Assembly: GCA_016210375.1 (NCBI GenBank)
Contig: JACQUH010000249.1
Span: 1 to 28,244, forward strand
Length of the DNA: 28,244 nucleotides
Source: Chloroflexota bacterium
Lineage (GTDB): Bacteria > Chloroflexota > Dehalococcoidia > Lucifugimonadales > JACPCL1
Direction of reading: 5' to 3'
Each line of letters opens with the position of its first letter. The first letter of the stretch is position 1. Under the pieces are notes generated by a model that saw nothing but the letters and a program-made list of their open reading frames with translations, was not told the origin of the DNA and ran no database searches. Of the stretch, positions 6,528-15,009 are shown one piece after another. Position numbers and translations under genes: made by a program.

Positions 6528-6962
6528 CTAGCTGGAAGAAAGGCTCCGGTGCAGGGAGGCCCCACAGGAAGGGCACTCCGTCAGGCCTTCCCGCGCGGGG
6601 CGGCCGCAGCTTGGGCATAGGGGGCCTTCGCCCACGGTAAGAGTCCCGCGCGGGTCCTGGCGTAGCGCCAGGACCGCCTCCTCCAGGCGCTGGTCCAGCT
6701 CCTGGAAGCGGTCCTCATCCCTTAGCAGCAGAGCGGCCTGCAAGCGGTACGCCTGAAGGCGCTCCTGGTACTCCAGTTGAGACACCTGCCCGACATTCAG
6801 GTCGTTGTGAAGCACCTGGATGTCGCGATAGATCCCCTTGCGGCGCTCCTGAAGCACCTCCAGGGCATCACCGCCGCCTAGTGGGTGGCCCCGCTTCAGA
6901 AACGGCAAGGCCACCACGCCCAGGGCCAGCAAGCCTAGGACGATGCCTATGAGCGGGGCCAT
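6528..6962 (-). CDS. CcmI-like protein with zinc ribbon
   Basis: A 144-residue protein: one N-terminal membrane helix (3-22), a helical region (ALEVLQERRKGIYRDIQVLH, then VGQVSQLEYQERLQAYR; about 33-100) typical of the CcmI N-terminal module, and a C-terminal zinc ribbon (C116-P-S-C119, C130-P-S-C133). CcmI helps deliver apocytochrome to the CcmF/CcmH heme lyase; classical CcmI carries a periplasmic TPR domain, which is absent here. The start at 6962 lies inside the end of ccmF (overlap 16 nt), so the two are translationally coupled. The zinc ribbon after the coil is unusual and its partner unknown. Function beyond cytochrome assembly is inferred only from this location. Confidence 0.75.
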   Translation of the reverse strand: MAPLIGIVLGLLALGVVALPFLKRGHPLGGGDALEVLQERRKGIYRDIQVLHNDLNVGQVSQLEYQERLQAYRLQAALLLRDEDRFQELDQRLEEAVLALRQDPRGTLTVGEGPLCPSCGRPAREGLTECPSCGASLHRSLSSS

Positions 6963-8953
6963 GGGTCCATCCCGGCGGGCGCCGGCGTCATCCCCTGACC
7001 GGAAGGCGCAAACGCCAGCTCAACCTCTCTCTGGGGCCACAGGGCAATCAGCGTCCCTACAATGAATACCAGGCCCGCCAGCCACATCCACCACACCAGC
7101 GGGTTCACCAGGATGCGAAAGACAACCCGTCCGTTGCCCAGGGATTCGCTCGTCACGATGTACAGGTCTTCCAGGGGTGTGGAGCGAATGGCAGCGCGGG
7201 TTGTTCCTATGTTCTGGTCAGGATAGAAGGCCCGCCAGGCCGTTACCTGGACATCCTTGCCGGTGGGCAGCGTCACCAGCATGTCGTTGAAGTACTCCGT
7301 CCTGTCCCGCCAGTCTACCGTGCGCGCCCCCAGGAACTGGACCGTGTACCCTTTTATCCTCACCGTGTCGCCAGGGGCCAGGTTCACATCCCTCTTCACG
7401 CCGTAGAATATGGAACCGGTGACCCCCAGGACCAGCAGGATAATGGACAGATGGACAATGTACCCACCGTACCGGGGCCGGTTGGCGGCCAGGAGACGCA
7501 GAAAAGCCAGGGGGTAGCTCTCTCCGTGGCTATGGCGCGCCCGCACACCCCTGGCCCACTCCCGCAGGATGCTCACCGCCACCAGGGAGCAAAAGCCGAA
7601 GGAGAGGACGGCTGCCGGCACCCGCACACCGAGCACCAGCAGCACCGCCATAACCACCAGCGCCGCGATGCCGGGGGCCCGCACCGCTCGCCATAGCGTC
7701 GCCCCCGAGGCGTGCCGCCAGGGCAGCAGCGGGCCTACCCCCATCAGCAGAAGAAGCGCCAGAAGGATGGGGCCATTGAGCTGGTTGTAGAAAGGGGCCG
7801 CCACCGTCACCGTCACTCCCTGGAACATCTGCGAAACCAGAGGGAAGACCACGCCCCACAGGGTCACGAAGGTGACGCCCAGCAAGAGCAGGTTATTCAG
7901 CAGGAAGGCAGCTTCCCGGGACAGGGTTGATTCCAGGGAGACCATGCCCTTGAGGTCTCTGTACTTAAAGAAGAAGACGCCGAAGGAAAAGAACAGGCTC
8001 AAGCCCAAAAAGGCCAGGAAGGCCCACCCCAGGATAGAGGAGGCGAAGGAGTGCACCGAGGGCACCGGCCCACCCCTGTTGATGAAGACGCCGAACAGGG
8101 CCAGGGTAAAGGCGATGTTCATGAGCACCACGTTCCACATGCGGAACATGCCCCGCCGCTTCTGCACCATGATGGAGTGTACAAAGGCGGTCAGGGCGAG
8201 CCACGGCATCAGCGCCACGTTCTCAATGGGGTCCCAGCCCCAGAAGCCACCCCACCCCAGGATGGTGTAGGCCCACCAGGCACCCAGCAGCAGCCCCCCT
8301 CCCAGGACTGCCCAGGCCACCAGGCTCCATACCCTGGCCTGGTCTACCCACTCGTCCCCTACGCTGCCGCTGAGCATCTGCCCCATCACCATGGAGAAGG
8401 GAACCGTAATGGCAATGAGCCCCGACATGAGCATCGGAGGGTGGAAAAACATCCCAGGATGAGTGAGGAGAGGGTTGATGCCCTGGCCGTTCAGGGGCGG
8501 CCTGACCAGGGTGGCAAAGGGATTGGCCAGGGTGACCATGACCAGCAGAAAAAAGATGAGGACCGCCATCATGATAGCGGTGGTGTAGGGAAGGCTCTGG
8601 GACAAGCTCGGGGGAGCGAGAACGATGGCAATGGCCGCAAAGATGGCGAGGGACAGGGCAACGTAAAGAAGCGAGCCTTCGTTCCCAGCGTAAAAGGCCA
8701 CCCAGGTGTAAATGGGGTTCATGTCCAGACTGCTGTGGGACGCCACGTACTTGAACTGGAAGTCGTGGGTCAAGAAAGCCGCCACCAGGACAACGGTGGC
8801 CAGCCCCAGGATCCCAGGGATAAGGTAGGCCGCGTTCCTGGCGCTTTGCAGGACCTGCGTAGAGCTGCGGGCCCTGCCTAGCAGTGACGCCAGCAGTGCA
8901 TAGACAGCCAGCACCAGAGCCAGGTAGAGAGAGATGACGCCTACTGCCGCCAT
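6947..8953 (-). CDS. ccmF: Cytochrome c heme lyase subunit CcmF
   Basis: A 668-residue multi-pass membrane protein that, with CcmH, attaches heme to CxxCH motifs of apocytochromes on the outer face of the membrane (system I). Seen: the WWD heme-handling motif GWGGFWGWDPIENVALMPW at about 233-251; FFHPPML (His about 172) before it, LTAFVHSIM (His about 259) after it, and PVPSVHSF further on, at the spacing of the conserved heme-ligand histidines of CcmF; and a C-terminal YGGYIVHLSI histidine. The frame opens at 8998 but the ATG at 8953 is chosen: AGGAG lies five bases before it, just inside the end of ccmH, one base apart from that stop. Length matches the family (about 650). CcmA-E are not in this window. 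Confidence 0.95.
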   Translation of the reverse strand: MAAVGVISLYLALVLAVYALLASLLGRARSSTQVLQSARNAAYLIPGILGLATVVLVAAFLTHDFQFKYVASHSSLDMNPIYTWVAFYAGNEGSLLYVALSLAIFAAIAIVLAPPSLSQSLPYTTAIMMAVLIFFLLVMVTLANPFATLVRPPLNGQGINPLLTHPGMFFHPPMLMSGLIAITVPFSMVMGQMLSGSVGDEWVDQARVWSLVAWAVLGGGLLLGAWWAYTILGWGGFWGWDPIENVALMPWLALTAFVHSIMVQKRRGMFRMWNVVLMNIAFTLALFGVFINRGGPVPSVHSFASSILGWAFLAFLGLSLFFSFGVFFFKYRDLKGMVSLESTLSREAAFLLNNLLLLGVTFVTLWGVVFPLVSQMFQGVTVTVAAPFYNQLNGPILLALLLLMGVGPLLPWRHASGATLWRAVRAPGIAALVVMAVLLVLGVRVPAAVLSFGFCSLVAVSILREWARGVRARHSHGESYPLAFLRLLAANRPRYGGYIVHLSIILLVLGVTGSIFYGVKRDVNLAPGDTVRIKGYTVQFLGARTVDWRDRTEYFNDMLVTLPTGKDVQVTAWRAFYPDQNIGTTRAAIRSTPLEDLYIVTSESLGNGRVVFRILVNPLVWWMWLAGLVFIVGTLIALWPQREVELAFAPSGQGMTPAPAGMDPWPRS

Positions 8954-8954
8954 G

Positions 8955-9524
8955 TCAGCTCCTGTCCTTTTCTGTCCCCTGGGACCTTTGCCCTTCAAGG
9001 AGCATCTGCTCTATCTCCTGGTCCACTGTTGCCAGGTAGGGAGCCAGCTCTTCCGGCGGGACAGGGCCAGAAGCAGATGCGGCAGCCTGCTCGCGTGGCC
9101 TCTGGCGCCGCGCCATCACCCGTACCACCACCATCAGGGCGGCGAGGCCCAGGAGCACGCCAGCGGCCGGGACGCCCCACGCAAGAAGGTTGAACCCTTG
9201 CTTTGGCGGCGCTGCCAGCACTTCATTCCCGTAGCGCTGCACGAAGAAGGCCAGGATCTCCTCCCGGGTCTCTCCCGCCGCAAGCTTCTCCCGCACGATG
9301 GCGCGCATCTGCTTGGCCAGGGTCGCCTGGGACTGGTCTATGGTCTCGCCAGGGCACACCGGGCACATGAGGCTGGCGTCAATGGCCTGGGCCTGCTGCT
9401 CCAGGGTTAGCGGCTCCTGAGGAGCACAAGCACTGAGGAGAAAGGCCGCCGCCAGGGCTACGGCCAGCACCGCCAGCCCCCTGGCCGCACCGAGGGTCGC
9501 GCCTTTCCCGTTGAGCAAGGGCAT
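8955..9524 (-). CDS. ccmH: Cytochrome c maturation protein CcmH
   Basis: A 189-residue protein. The core, LMCPVCPGETIDQSQATLAK with RAIVREKLAAGETREEILAF and VQRYGNEVLAAPP, is the CcmH domain, whose CxxC (CPVC) exchanges electrons with apocytochrome thiols in the heme lyase complex. The N-terminus is a hydrophobic segment ending in LLSAC, a lipobox, so it may be a lipoprotein; a second membrane helix (about 115-138) follows the CcmH domain, then a charged tail. The ATG at 9524 is chosen because GGAAGGG precedes it; an in-frame ATG at 9557 would add 11 residues. It is the first gene of the Ccm operon and is separated from the complex III operon by a repeat-filled gap. Confidence 0.92.
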   Translation of the reverse strand: MPLLNGKGATLGAARGLAVLAVALAAAFLLSACAPQEPLTLEQQAQAIDASLMCPVCPGETIDQSQATLAKQMRAIVREKLAAGETREEILAFFVQRYGNEVLAAPPKQGFNLLAWGVPAAGVLLGLAALMVVVRVMARRQRPREQAAASASGPVPPEELAPYLATVDQEIEQMLLEGQRSQGTEKDRS

Positions 9525-9609
9525 ATCCCTTCCAGTATACCAGAGCCGCAGCCTCATGTTCGCCCACCCTACGCCAGGGGCTCCGTTTGATCGGGTGTGT
9601 CATTCGTGT

Positions 9610-9755
9610 CCCCCGACTGATGTTCACTGACCGAATGACCTAACCCCCTCTGGCTCCCCCTTCCCGCACGGGAAGGGGGCGAACCCAAACGTGAGTATCC
9701 CCGTCTCTCCGTTGCGGAGAGGGCGACTACAGGGGGAGAGGTCGGAACCACTCTT
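9610..9755 (+). repeat. MITE-like element, copy C (no central hairpin)
   Basis: Left end CCCCCGACTGATGTTCACTG resembles the ends of copies B and H. It carries GACCTAACCCCCTCTGGCTC, the CCCTTCCCGCACGGGAAGGG stem, CTCTCCGTTGCGGAGAG and AGGGGGAGAGGTCGGAACC, but the long central hairpin of B, D and H is missing. It fills the gap between actE and ccmH. Confidence 0.7.
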
Positions 9756-9772
9756 CGGTCATCTCACAGGAA

Positions 9773-9796
9773 ATCACCCTCTCTCAAGAGGGTGAT
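9773..9796 (-). terminator. Hairpin after actE
   Basis: Perfect 10-bp stem ATCACCCTCT (9773-9782) and AGAGGGTGAT (9787-9796), loop CTCA, 35 bases past the actE stop; on the minus strand it is followed by TTTCC. It probably ends the complex III transcript; the short U-run makes this moderate. Confidence 0.45.
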
Positions 9797-9830
9797 GTGT
9801 TGTGGCTGTGACCATGGCGCTGCGCCAGCG

Positions 9831-10457
9831 TTATGGCAAGGACCGCAGGTAGCGCACTACTTCCCAGCGGCTCTCTTCGCTCATGAGTTTCTCAAAGGGT
9901 GGCATCACAAAGCTGCCCGCCGGCAGGCCGTAGGCCCCAGCGTACCCCTTGCTGATAACAAAGAACACCTCGCCGTCAACCTTCTTGGCCGCAGGCCCGG
10001 TCCCGGTCAGGTCCGCCGGCGGGTTGAGATAGCCGGCGGCGGTCAACCGGGGCCCTAGAGGACCGGAGCTGCCGCCCTTGGCGTCCGCGCCGTGGCACAT
10101 GGCGCAGTTCACCTTGAAGAGGTACGCGCCCTGGGCAATGGTCGCAGCATCCGAGGGAGCGGGGTTCGCCAGCGCCCGGGCCTGCGCCAGATCATAGGGG
10201 AGGCCCCGTCCGGTGACGGGGACGGAGTCCGAGGGGGCCGATGAGCCTCTGGGCAGCTCCCCCGCTGCCTGGGGCTCCTGGGCCTTGTACGACTGGTTGT
10301 AGTGCATCTCCGAAAAGAAGTCCAGGGGATAGGAGCCACGGGAGCATCCTGCCAGAGCGAAAGCCAGGGCCATCGCCAGGGCAAGAGGCCAGGCCCTTTT
10401 GTTCCGGAAGATAGCCCTCAGAGAAGGCGGGACCATGGGCTGAGCTGTTCCTTTCAT
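9831..10457 (-). CDS. actE: Alternative complex III subunit ActE (monoheme cytochrome c)
   Basis: A 208-residue lipoprotein cytochrome. Seen: a signal peptide ending in the lipobox LALAGC; a single heme-binding CAMCH in FKVNCAMCHGADAKGG; and a distal GSFVMPPFEK whose Met can serve as the axial ligand, followed by EVVRYLRSLP, typical of class I cytochrome c. In complex III the ActE heme carries electrons towards the terminal acceptor. The frame opens as a GTG at 10508 inside a palindrome, so I prefer the ATG at 10457; an ATG at 10436 is also possible and neither has a strong ribosome site. Follows actD after a 138-nt gap holding paired palindromes. Confidence 0.88.
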   Translation of the reverse strand: MKGTAQPMVPPSLRAIFRNKRAWPLALAMALAFALAGCSRGSYPLDFFSEMHYNQSYKAQEPQAAGELPRGSSAPSDSVPVTGRGLPYDLAQARALANPAPSDAATIAQGAYLFKVNCAMCHGADAKGGSSGPLGPRLTAAGYLNPPADLTGTGPAAKKVDGEVFFVISKGYAGAYGLPAGSFVMPPFEKLMSEESRWEVVRYLRSLP

Positions 10458-10500
10458 GCCTGCTCGTGGTTCCGTTTGCTTTTCAGTGGTGGCACGGTCC

Positions 10501-10553
10501 CCTGGCACTAAAGTGCCAGGTTCCGAGTTTGCTCAACCCCCGACTTTAGTCGG
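10501..10553. repeat. Paired ACT-TT/AA-AGT palindromes
   Basis: Two palindromes in the actD-actE gap: CCTGGCACTAAAGTGCCAGG (10501-10520, 9-bp arms) and CCGACTTTAGTCGG (10540-10553, 6-bp arms). Both share an ACTWWAGT centre. Likely a REP-type element; it overlaps the over-extended open frame of actE. Confidence 0.6.
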
Positions 10554-10595
10554 AGGGATTGAATACCACTCTAGAGCAAACAGAACACTGCTCGC

Positions 10596-11105
10596 TTACC
10601 GCTTGACAATGACGTCCGCTGCCCCAGCCCGCTGGAAGAGCTGCTCCACCGCGTTCACCCTCTCCTCAGCCACCTGTACTGTGATGCCGATGTACCCAGC
10701 CGTAATGCGCGGATCGTAGATGCCGGCGTTGAGGTTGGGCAGGCGGGACTCAAAGAAGATACCCAGCACCGTGAAGAGGATGGCCCCCAGCATGGTGCCC
10801 TCGTAGGCGATGATGGTCATGGCAGGCAGGGAGAGGATGGGTTTGCCGCCCACCACCAGAGGGTACGCCGCCTGGGTGGCGCCAGTGATCAGCATGGCGG
10901 CGGAGAACCCCAGCAGAGCGCCCAGGAAGGGGAAGACGTACAGCTTGTGCTTCGCCTCCCGCTCCCCAAAGGACCCTTCCGGATACGGCGAGCCCGTCAG
11001 GATCTCAAAGTTCTCGTTGGTATAGCCAGCCTGCTCCAGCGCCTCCGTTGCGTTGGCGGCAGCAGCGGCCTCTTCCTCTTTGAACAGTCCAAGCATATGG
11101 GCCAT
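10596..11105 (-). CDS. actD: Alternative complex III subunit ActD
   Basis: A 169-residue protein of the DUF3341/ActD family. Seen: an N-terminal alpha/beta region that starts MAHMLGLFKEEE and leads to an ILTGSPYPEG segment; two membrane helices (about 56-78 and 98-118); and a C-terminal region with ITVQVAEERVNAVEQLFQ. ActD is a structural membrane subunit of the quinol:acceptor oxidoreductase. GAGGAG sits eight bases before the ATG at 11105. The gap from actC is 24 nt, so they are co-transcribed. Length and order match known act clusters. Confidence 0.9.
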   Translation of the reverse strand: MAHMLGLFKEEEAAAAANATEALEQAGYTNENFEILTGSPYPEGSFGEREAKHKLYVFPFLGALLGFSAAMLITGATQAAYPLVVGGKPILSLPAMTIIAYEGTMLGAILFTVLGIFFESRLPNLNAGIYDPRITAGYIGITVQVAEERVNAVEQLFQRAGAADVIVKR

Positions 11106-11129
11106 GGGGACACTCCTCTGCCTTCAGTG

Positions 11130-12506
11130 CTACTCCTCAACCCGGAGGGCAGGCACCCTTCGCCTGCCTATCACGATCTCGTCGCTGAGGGTCTGGCCCT
11201 CCTTGATGTCAAACAACGGGATCAGTGGGAACAGCTTGGCGAAAATCATCAACAGCAGGAAGACCAGGGCATACGCGGTGATCACCAGGACGATCTCCAC
11301 GATGCTGGGGTGGTAGCTGGCCCAGTCAAAGGTCCACGGCTGCTTCCTGGCCAGGCCAGGCACAATGATCAGGAACCTCTCCGTCCACATCCCCACGTTC
11401 ACCATCAAAGAGGTCACAAACATGATGGGGAGGTTCCGCCTCACCCTGCGGAATAGCCACATGGGGATGGGGATGATGTACGAGAAGAGGATGAACATGA
11501 GGGCCAGGGGCCAGAAGGGCCACGTGAAAGCCTGGAGCTCGCGCAGACCGACCTCCTGGGGCTCCTGGCCGTAGAGAGCAAAGGAGAACTCAATAAAGAA
11601 GAAGTAGAACCAGACGGTGCCGATAACGATCAGGAGCTTCGCCAGGGACTCTATGTGCTCCTCGCGGATGTAGTTGCCCCAGCCGAACATCCACTTCATC
11701 AGGATCATCATGGTCACCACGGCAGAGACGCCAGAGTGGACCGCGCCAATGACGAAGTAGGGGGCGAAAATGGTGACGTGGAAGCCCTCCACGCCGATCA
11801 TTACGGCGAAGTCCCAGGACACGATGCTGTGAACGGAGACGAACACGGGCAGGAGCAGGGCCGAGAGGAGGAAACCCGCCACGATCTGCAGCTTCCACTG
11901 GCGCGGCGTGCCCCGCCAGCCCATGGCCAGCACCCGGTATACCTTGTGCCGCAGGCCGGTGGTGTGGTCCCGGATAACAGCCATGTCGGGGATCAGCGCC
12001 ACAATAACGAAGAGGGCGCTCCCCGTGAGGTACGTGAAGATGGCGCTGGGGTCCCACACCAGCGGGGAGCGGATGTTCACCCAGAGCCCGCGGGAGAAGT
12101 CGTAAGGGAAAACCCAGTAGAGGATTCTCCAGGGGCGGCCTGCGTGGATAACAGGGTGCAGCGCTGCGATCATCAAGGAGAACACGGTGAGCACTTCGGC
12201 AGCCCTGGTCGCCGGCCGCCGCCACTCCGCCTTGCTGAGGCGCAGGATGGCGGAGAGCATGACGCCCGCGTGGCTGATACCGATCCAGAACACGAAGTCC
12301 ACGATGAGGAACGCCCACATGACGGGGCGGTTCACTCCGGTGACGCCAAAACCCTTGTTGAAGAGCCATCCCGCCGTTACGCTCCCCACCAGCACAATGC
12401 CTCCCAGCAGGGCCATGATGCCCCAGTACCACACAGGCGCCTTGAGGGCATTCTTCAGCAGGTCAGCGTTTATTTCCCTGGGGGCCAGCACCACCCGTTG
12501 TTGCAT
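11130..12506 (-). CDS. actC: Alternative complex III subunit ActC (NrfD-like)
   Basis: A 458-residue NrfD/PsrC-family membrane protein with about ten helices. Recognisable blocks are WIGISHAGVMLSAIL, AALHPVIHAGRPWRILYW, WDFAVMIGVEGFHVTIFAPY and GAVHSGVSAVVTMMI, which match ActC and carry the conserved histidines near the quinol site. ActC binds quinol and passes electrons to the Fe-S subunit ActB. AAGGAG and AGGTGG precede the ATG at 12506. Unusually for an act cluster it is preceded, after a 362-nt gap holding a repeat element, by the second NrfD-like subunit. Confidence 0.92.
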   Translation of the reverse strand: MQQRVVLAPREINADLLKNALKAPVWYWGIMALLGGIVLVGSVTAGWLFNKGFGVTGVNRPVMWAFLIVDFVFWIGISHAGVMLSAILRLSKAEWRRPATRAAEVLTVFSLMIAALHPVIHAGRPWRILYWVFPYDFSRGLWVNIRSPLVWDPSAIFTYLTGSALFVIVALIPDMAVIRDHTTGLRHKVYRVLAMGWRGTPRQWKLQIVAGFLLSALLLPVFVSVHSIVSWDFAVMIGVEGFHVTIFAPYFVIGAVHSGVSAVVTMMILMKWMFGWGNYIREEHIESLAKLLIVIGTVWFYFFFIEFSFALYGQEPQEVGLRELQAFTWPFWPLALMFILFSYIIPIPMWLFRRVRRNLPIMFVTSLMVNVGMWTERFLIIVPGLARKQPWTFDWASYHPSIVEIVLVITAYALVFLLLMIFAKLFPLIPLFDIKEGQTLSDEIVIGRRRVPALRVEE

Positions 12507-12570
12507 ATCCCACCTAGCTCCTTCAGAGCCGTGCTTTTCCGTTAGAAACTATCTCAGAACTCCCCTTGGG

Positions 12571-12812
12571 ACCGCCCACTAATGGTCATCCGCAGAATAA
12601 CCGGCCAATTGGGTTCCGACCTAACCCCCTCCGCTCCCCCTTCCCGCACGGGAAGGGGGAGAAGATTGGTTTGAATTGGTGTGATGCGGCTCCGCCGCAT
12701 CACACCAATTCTTCAGAATATCGTCCCCCTCTCCTCCCAGGAGAGGGGGACTACAGGGGGAGATGTGGGGTCTCATTGGCATCATGATTGTTCAGTTTCC
12801 ATTAGGGAACGG
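12571..12812 (+). repeat. MITE-like element, copy D
   Basis: About 240 bp between the two NrfD-like genes. Order: end sequence (CACTAATGGTCAT), GGTTCCGACCTAACCCCCTC, stem CCCTTCCCGCACGGGAAGGG, perfect 17-bp hairpin (12674-12690 with 12694-12710, loop TCC, AATTGGTGTGATGCGGC type), CCCTCTCCTCCCAGGAGAGG and GGGGTCTCATTGGCATCATG. The flanks are in opposite orientation to copy H. It interrupts an operon whose other gaps are short. Confidence 0.8.
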
Positions 12813-12820
12813 CGTCACAC

Positions 12821-12842
12821 GCCTCGGCCTTCAGGCTGAGGC
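12821..12842 (-). terminator. Hairpin after second NrfD-like gene
   Basis: Stem GCCTCGGCC (12821-12829) and GGCTGAGGC (12834-12842), one G-U pair, loop TTCA, 26 bases past the stop at 12869. No U-run follows, so it may be a pause or mRNA-stabilising structure rather than a true terminator. Confidence 0.3.
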
Positions 12843-12868
12843 ACGCAAAGCCATCTTGAGATAGCTAC

Positions 12869-14245
12869 TCAGTCGGGCTTGCCCAGCACCGTCACCTGTC
12901 TCCGCAGGAATGGCCGCACCACTCGCAGGCGAATACCCTCCGCCATCTCCCACAGGGAGAGGATGGGCACCCTCCTGGCCATCCACAGCACCAGGAACAG
13001 CGCGCCAGAGACGCCTCCCACCATCATCATGATGTCAAAGACATCCGGCCAGTGAATAGGAGGCACCACTTCCAGTGCGTGCTCTGCAATCAAGTCGTTG
13101 GGGATGGCAAAGGAACCCACGTAGATGCGTATCTTGTCCATGAGGTTCCCCACCAGGATGAAAGCCGCCGCCAAGGCAGGCCCTCCGGTGCTCTTGCGGA
13201 CACCGTTCCAGAGCAACGTGAGGAAAGGCACCACAAAGCATAGCAGGAAGGCGGAGTAGAAGAACCACTCATAGGGCCCAAAGAAGAGGTGCTGCATCAG
13301 GTTCTGCTCTATCGGCTGGCGGCCATACCAGAAGATGATGAAGCCGGACCAGCCAAAGTAGAACCACAGGAGGGTGAGGGCCAGCATGATCTTGCTGGGA
13401 GCCCAGAAGTTCTCCATGTGGATGTAGCGCTCAAAGTGGCCGTACTTCCGCAGGAAAAAGGCGGTCAGGACGACCGTGGCCAGGCCGCCCTGCAGGCCCG
13501 TGATCATCTGGAAGGCGGGGAAGATGGCGTCCCTCCAGCCCGGCACCAGGGCCATGGCAAAGTCAATGCTGAAGAGGGAAACAGCGCCCACCGCGGCCAG
13601 GAAGAAGGAGGCGCCCAGGAGTCCCAGGCCCACGGCCTGCACCTTCCACTGCTTCCGCGTGCCCCGCCAGCCCGTGGCGGGAGCGCCCGCCCGGCCTGCC
13701 AACACGGCCTTGTCCGCTCGCCGGGAGACCAACAGCATGCCCACGGCAGCGATAACCATGGCCGCCAGCAGAAGCAGGTCGTAGACCTGGGGCGCGCCAG
13801 GTATCCTGCCCAGGGTGTGGAACCTCTCGCCCTGGAAATAGAGGGTTGGCCGGTTTTCAGCAGATGGAATGAGGAACAGCAGAGGCAAGAACATGACGAA
13901 GACCAGGACGCCAACAGCACCATACAGCTCCGCGATCCTCGCCAGGGGACGCCGCCAGTGGGCCTTCACGGCCCTCATGCCAATGACCAGCACCGGCGCG
14001 GTGCCAGCAGTGGTCAACAAGAAAGCAGTGGTCGCTGCAAAGTAGCCCCAGGGCAGCCTGCTGTCAAAGCCGTCGCCCACCGCCCGCACCACAAAGCCAA
14101 CGACGCCCAGGGCAAACAGCGCACCGAAGACCACCATAGCCCTGCGGTACCGCGCTCCGGTGGAGGCGTGGCGCTGCAGGATGTCCTCGGTGAACTCGCT
14201 CACCGTCACCTCGGGGGCAATGGGATGATGGCCGTTGCTATGCAT
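12869..14245 (-). CDS. Second NrfD-like subunit of alternative complex III
   Basis: A 458-residue membrane protein with about ten helices, starting with a soluble N-terminus (PEVTVSEFTEDILQRH). Seen: FAMALVPGWRDAIFPAFQM, PSKIMLALTLLWFYFGWSGF and FILVGNLMDKIRIYVG, the pattern of NrfD/ActF proteins. It is less like ActC than the gene at 11130, so by content it is the ActF-type paralogue, but its position directly after actB2 is where ActC is usually encoded. The symbol is therefore left open. It overlaps the end of actB2 by 8 nt and has GGGGAG upstream of the ATG, so the two are coupled. Role: membrane arm of the quinol oxidoreductase. Confidence 0.85.
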   Translation of the reverse strand: MHSNGHHPIAPEVTVSEFTEDILQRHASTGARYRRAMVVFGALFALGVVGFVVRAVGDGFDSRLPWGYFAATTAFLLTTAGTAPVLVIGMRAVKAHWRRPLARIAELYGAVGVLVFVMFLPLLFLIPSAENRPTLYFQGERFHTLGRIPGAPQVYDLLLLAAMVIAAVGMLLVSRRADKAVLAGRAGAPATGWRGTRKQWKVQAVGLGLLGASFFLAAVGAVSLFSIDFAMALVPGWRDAIFPAFQMITGLQGGLATVVLTAFFLRKYGHFERYIHMENFWAPSKIMLALTLLWFYFGWSGFIIFWYGRQPIEQNLMQHLFFGPYEWFFYSAFLLCFVVPFLTLLWNGVRKSTGGPALAAAFILVGNLMDKIRIYVGSFAIPNDLIAEHALEVVPPIHWPDVFDIMMMVGGVSGALFLVLWMARRVPILSLWEMAEGIRLRVVRPFLRRQVTVLGKPD

Positions 14246-14969
14246 GGCCCGCCGCTCCCCTGGCCTCTGGGTCCACCTTGCTCAGGTAAATAACGTTCGG
14301 CTCCGTGCCCAGCTCCTCCCGCAAGCGGAAGCGCCGGCTGCTCTTCGCCGCCTCGTTGACCCGGCTGGCAGGGTCCTTGCTGTCGCCAAACACCAGGGCG
14401 CTAGTGGGACAGGCCTGGGCGCAGGCAGGCTGAAAGTCGCCGTCCCGCACCTCCCGCCCTTCGCGCTTGGCGTCCAACTCCGCCCGCCGTATCCGCTGGA
14501 TGCAGAAGGTGCACTTCTCCATGATGCCGCGGCTCCGCACCGTGACATCCGGGTTCAACTGGTTCCGCATGGCCTCCGGCCATACGGGCTCCCAGAAGTT
14601 GAAGCTCCTGGCATGGTACGGGCAGTTGTTGGCGCAGAAGCGTGTGCCCACACAGCGGTTGTAGACCTGGACGTTCAGCCCCTCGTTGTTATGGTAGGTT
14701 GCGAACACGGGACACACCGGCTCGCAAGGCGCGTTGTTGCACTGCTGGCAGAGGAAGGGGATGAAGCGCGCCTTCACGTTGGGGAACTCCCCCTCCCAGT
14801 ATCGCTCTATGCGGATCCACTGCATGGCGCGGCCCTGCTGGTAGTGAGACTCCGAGTTGATGGGGATGTTGTTCTCCACCTGGCAAGCGACGACACACGC
14901 CTGGCAACCGGTGCACCGGTCCATGTCCACCACCATCTGCCACTTGCGTTCCCTGGGGGTTGACACCAT
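14238..14969 (-). CDS. actB: Alternative complex III Fe-S subunit (ActB2 half)
   Basis: A 243-residue ferredoxin-type subunit with four cysteine groups: C19/C22/C25/C29; C74/C77/C82/C86; C106/T109/C112/C116; and C153/C156/C183/C187. In the third group Thr replaces the second cysteine (CVGTRFCANNCPYH), leaving three ligands and suggesting a [3Fe-4S] cluster next to three [4Fe-4S] clusters. That is the cofactor set known for ActB. It wires electrons from the quinol site to the heme subunits. Here it is a separate gene, while many act clusters encode it fused to the molybdopterin-fold B1 part. AAGGAG lies eight bases before the ATG at 14969; 40 nt separate it from actB1. Confidence 0.92.
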   Translation of the reverse strand: MVSTPRERKWQMVVDMDRCTGCQACVVACQVENNIPINSESHYQQGRAMQWIRIERYWEGEFPNVKARFIPFLCQQCNNAPCEPVCPVFATYHNNEGLNVQVYNRCVGTRFCANNCPYHARSFNFWEPVWPEAMRNQLNPDVTVRSRGIMEKCTFCIQRIRRAELDAKREGREVRDGDFQPACAQACPTSALVFGDSKDPASRVNEAAKSSRRFRLREELGTEPNVIYLSKVDPEARGAAGHA

Positions 14970-15009
14970 CGGGAGTCTCCTTAGACTGACTGCTTCCCTG
15001 GCCTGGGGT

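Noticed and set aside
8051..14963. Plus-strand frames of 240-330 codons opposite ccmF and the act genes
   Set aside because: All are antisense shadows of well-supported membrane or Fe-S proteins and have no recognisable features.
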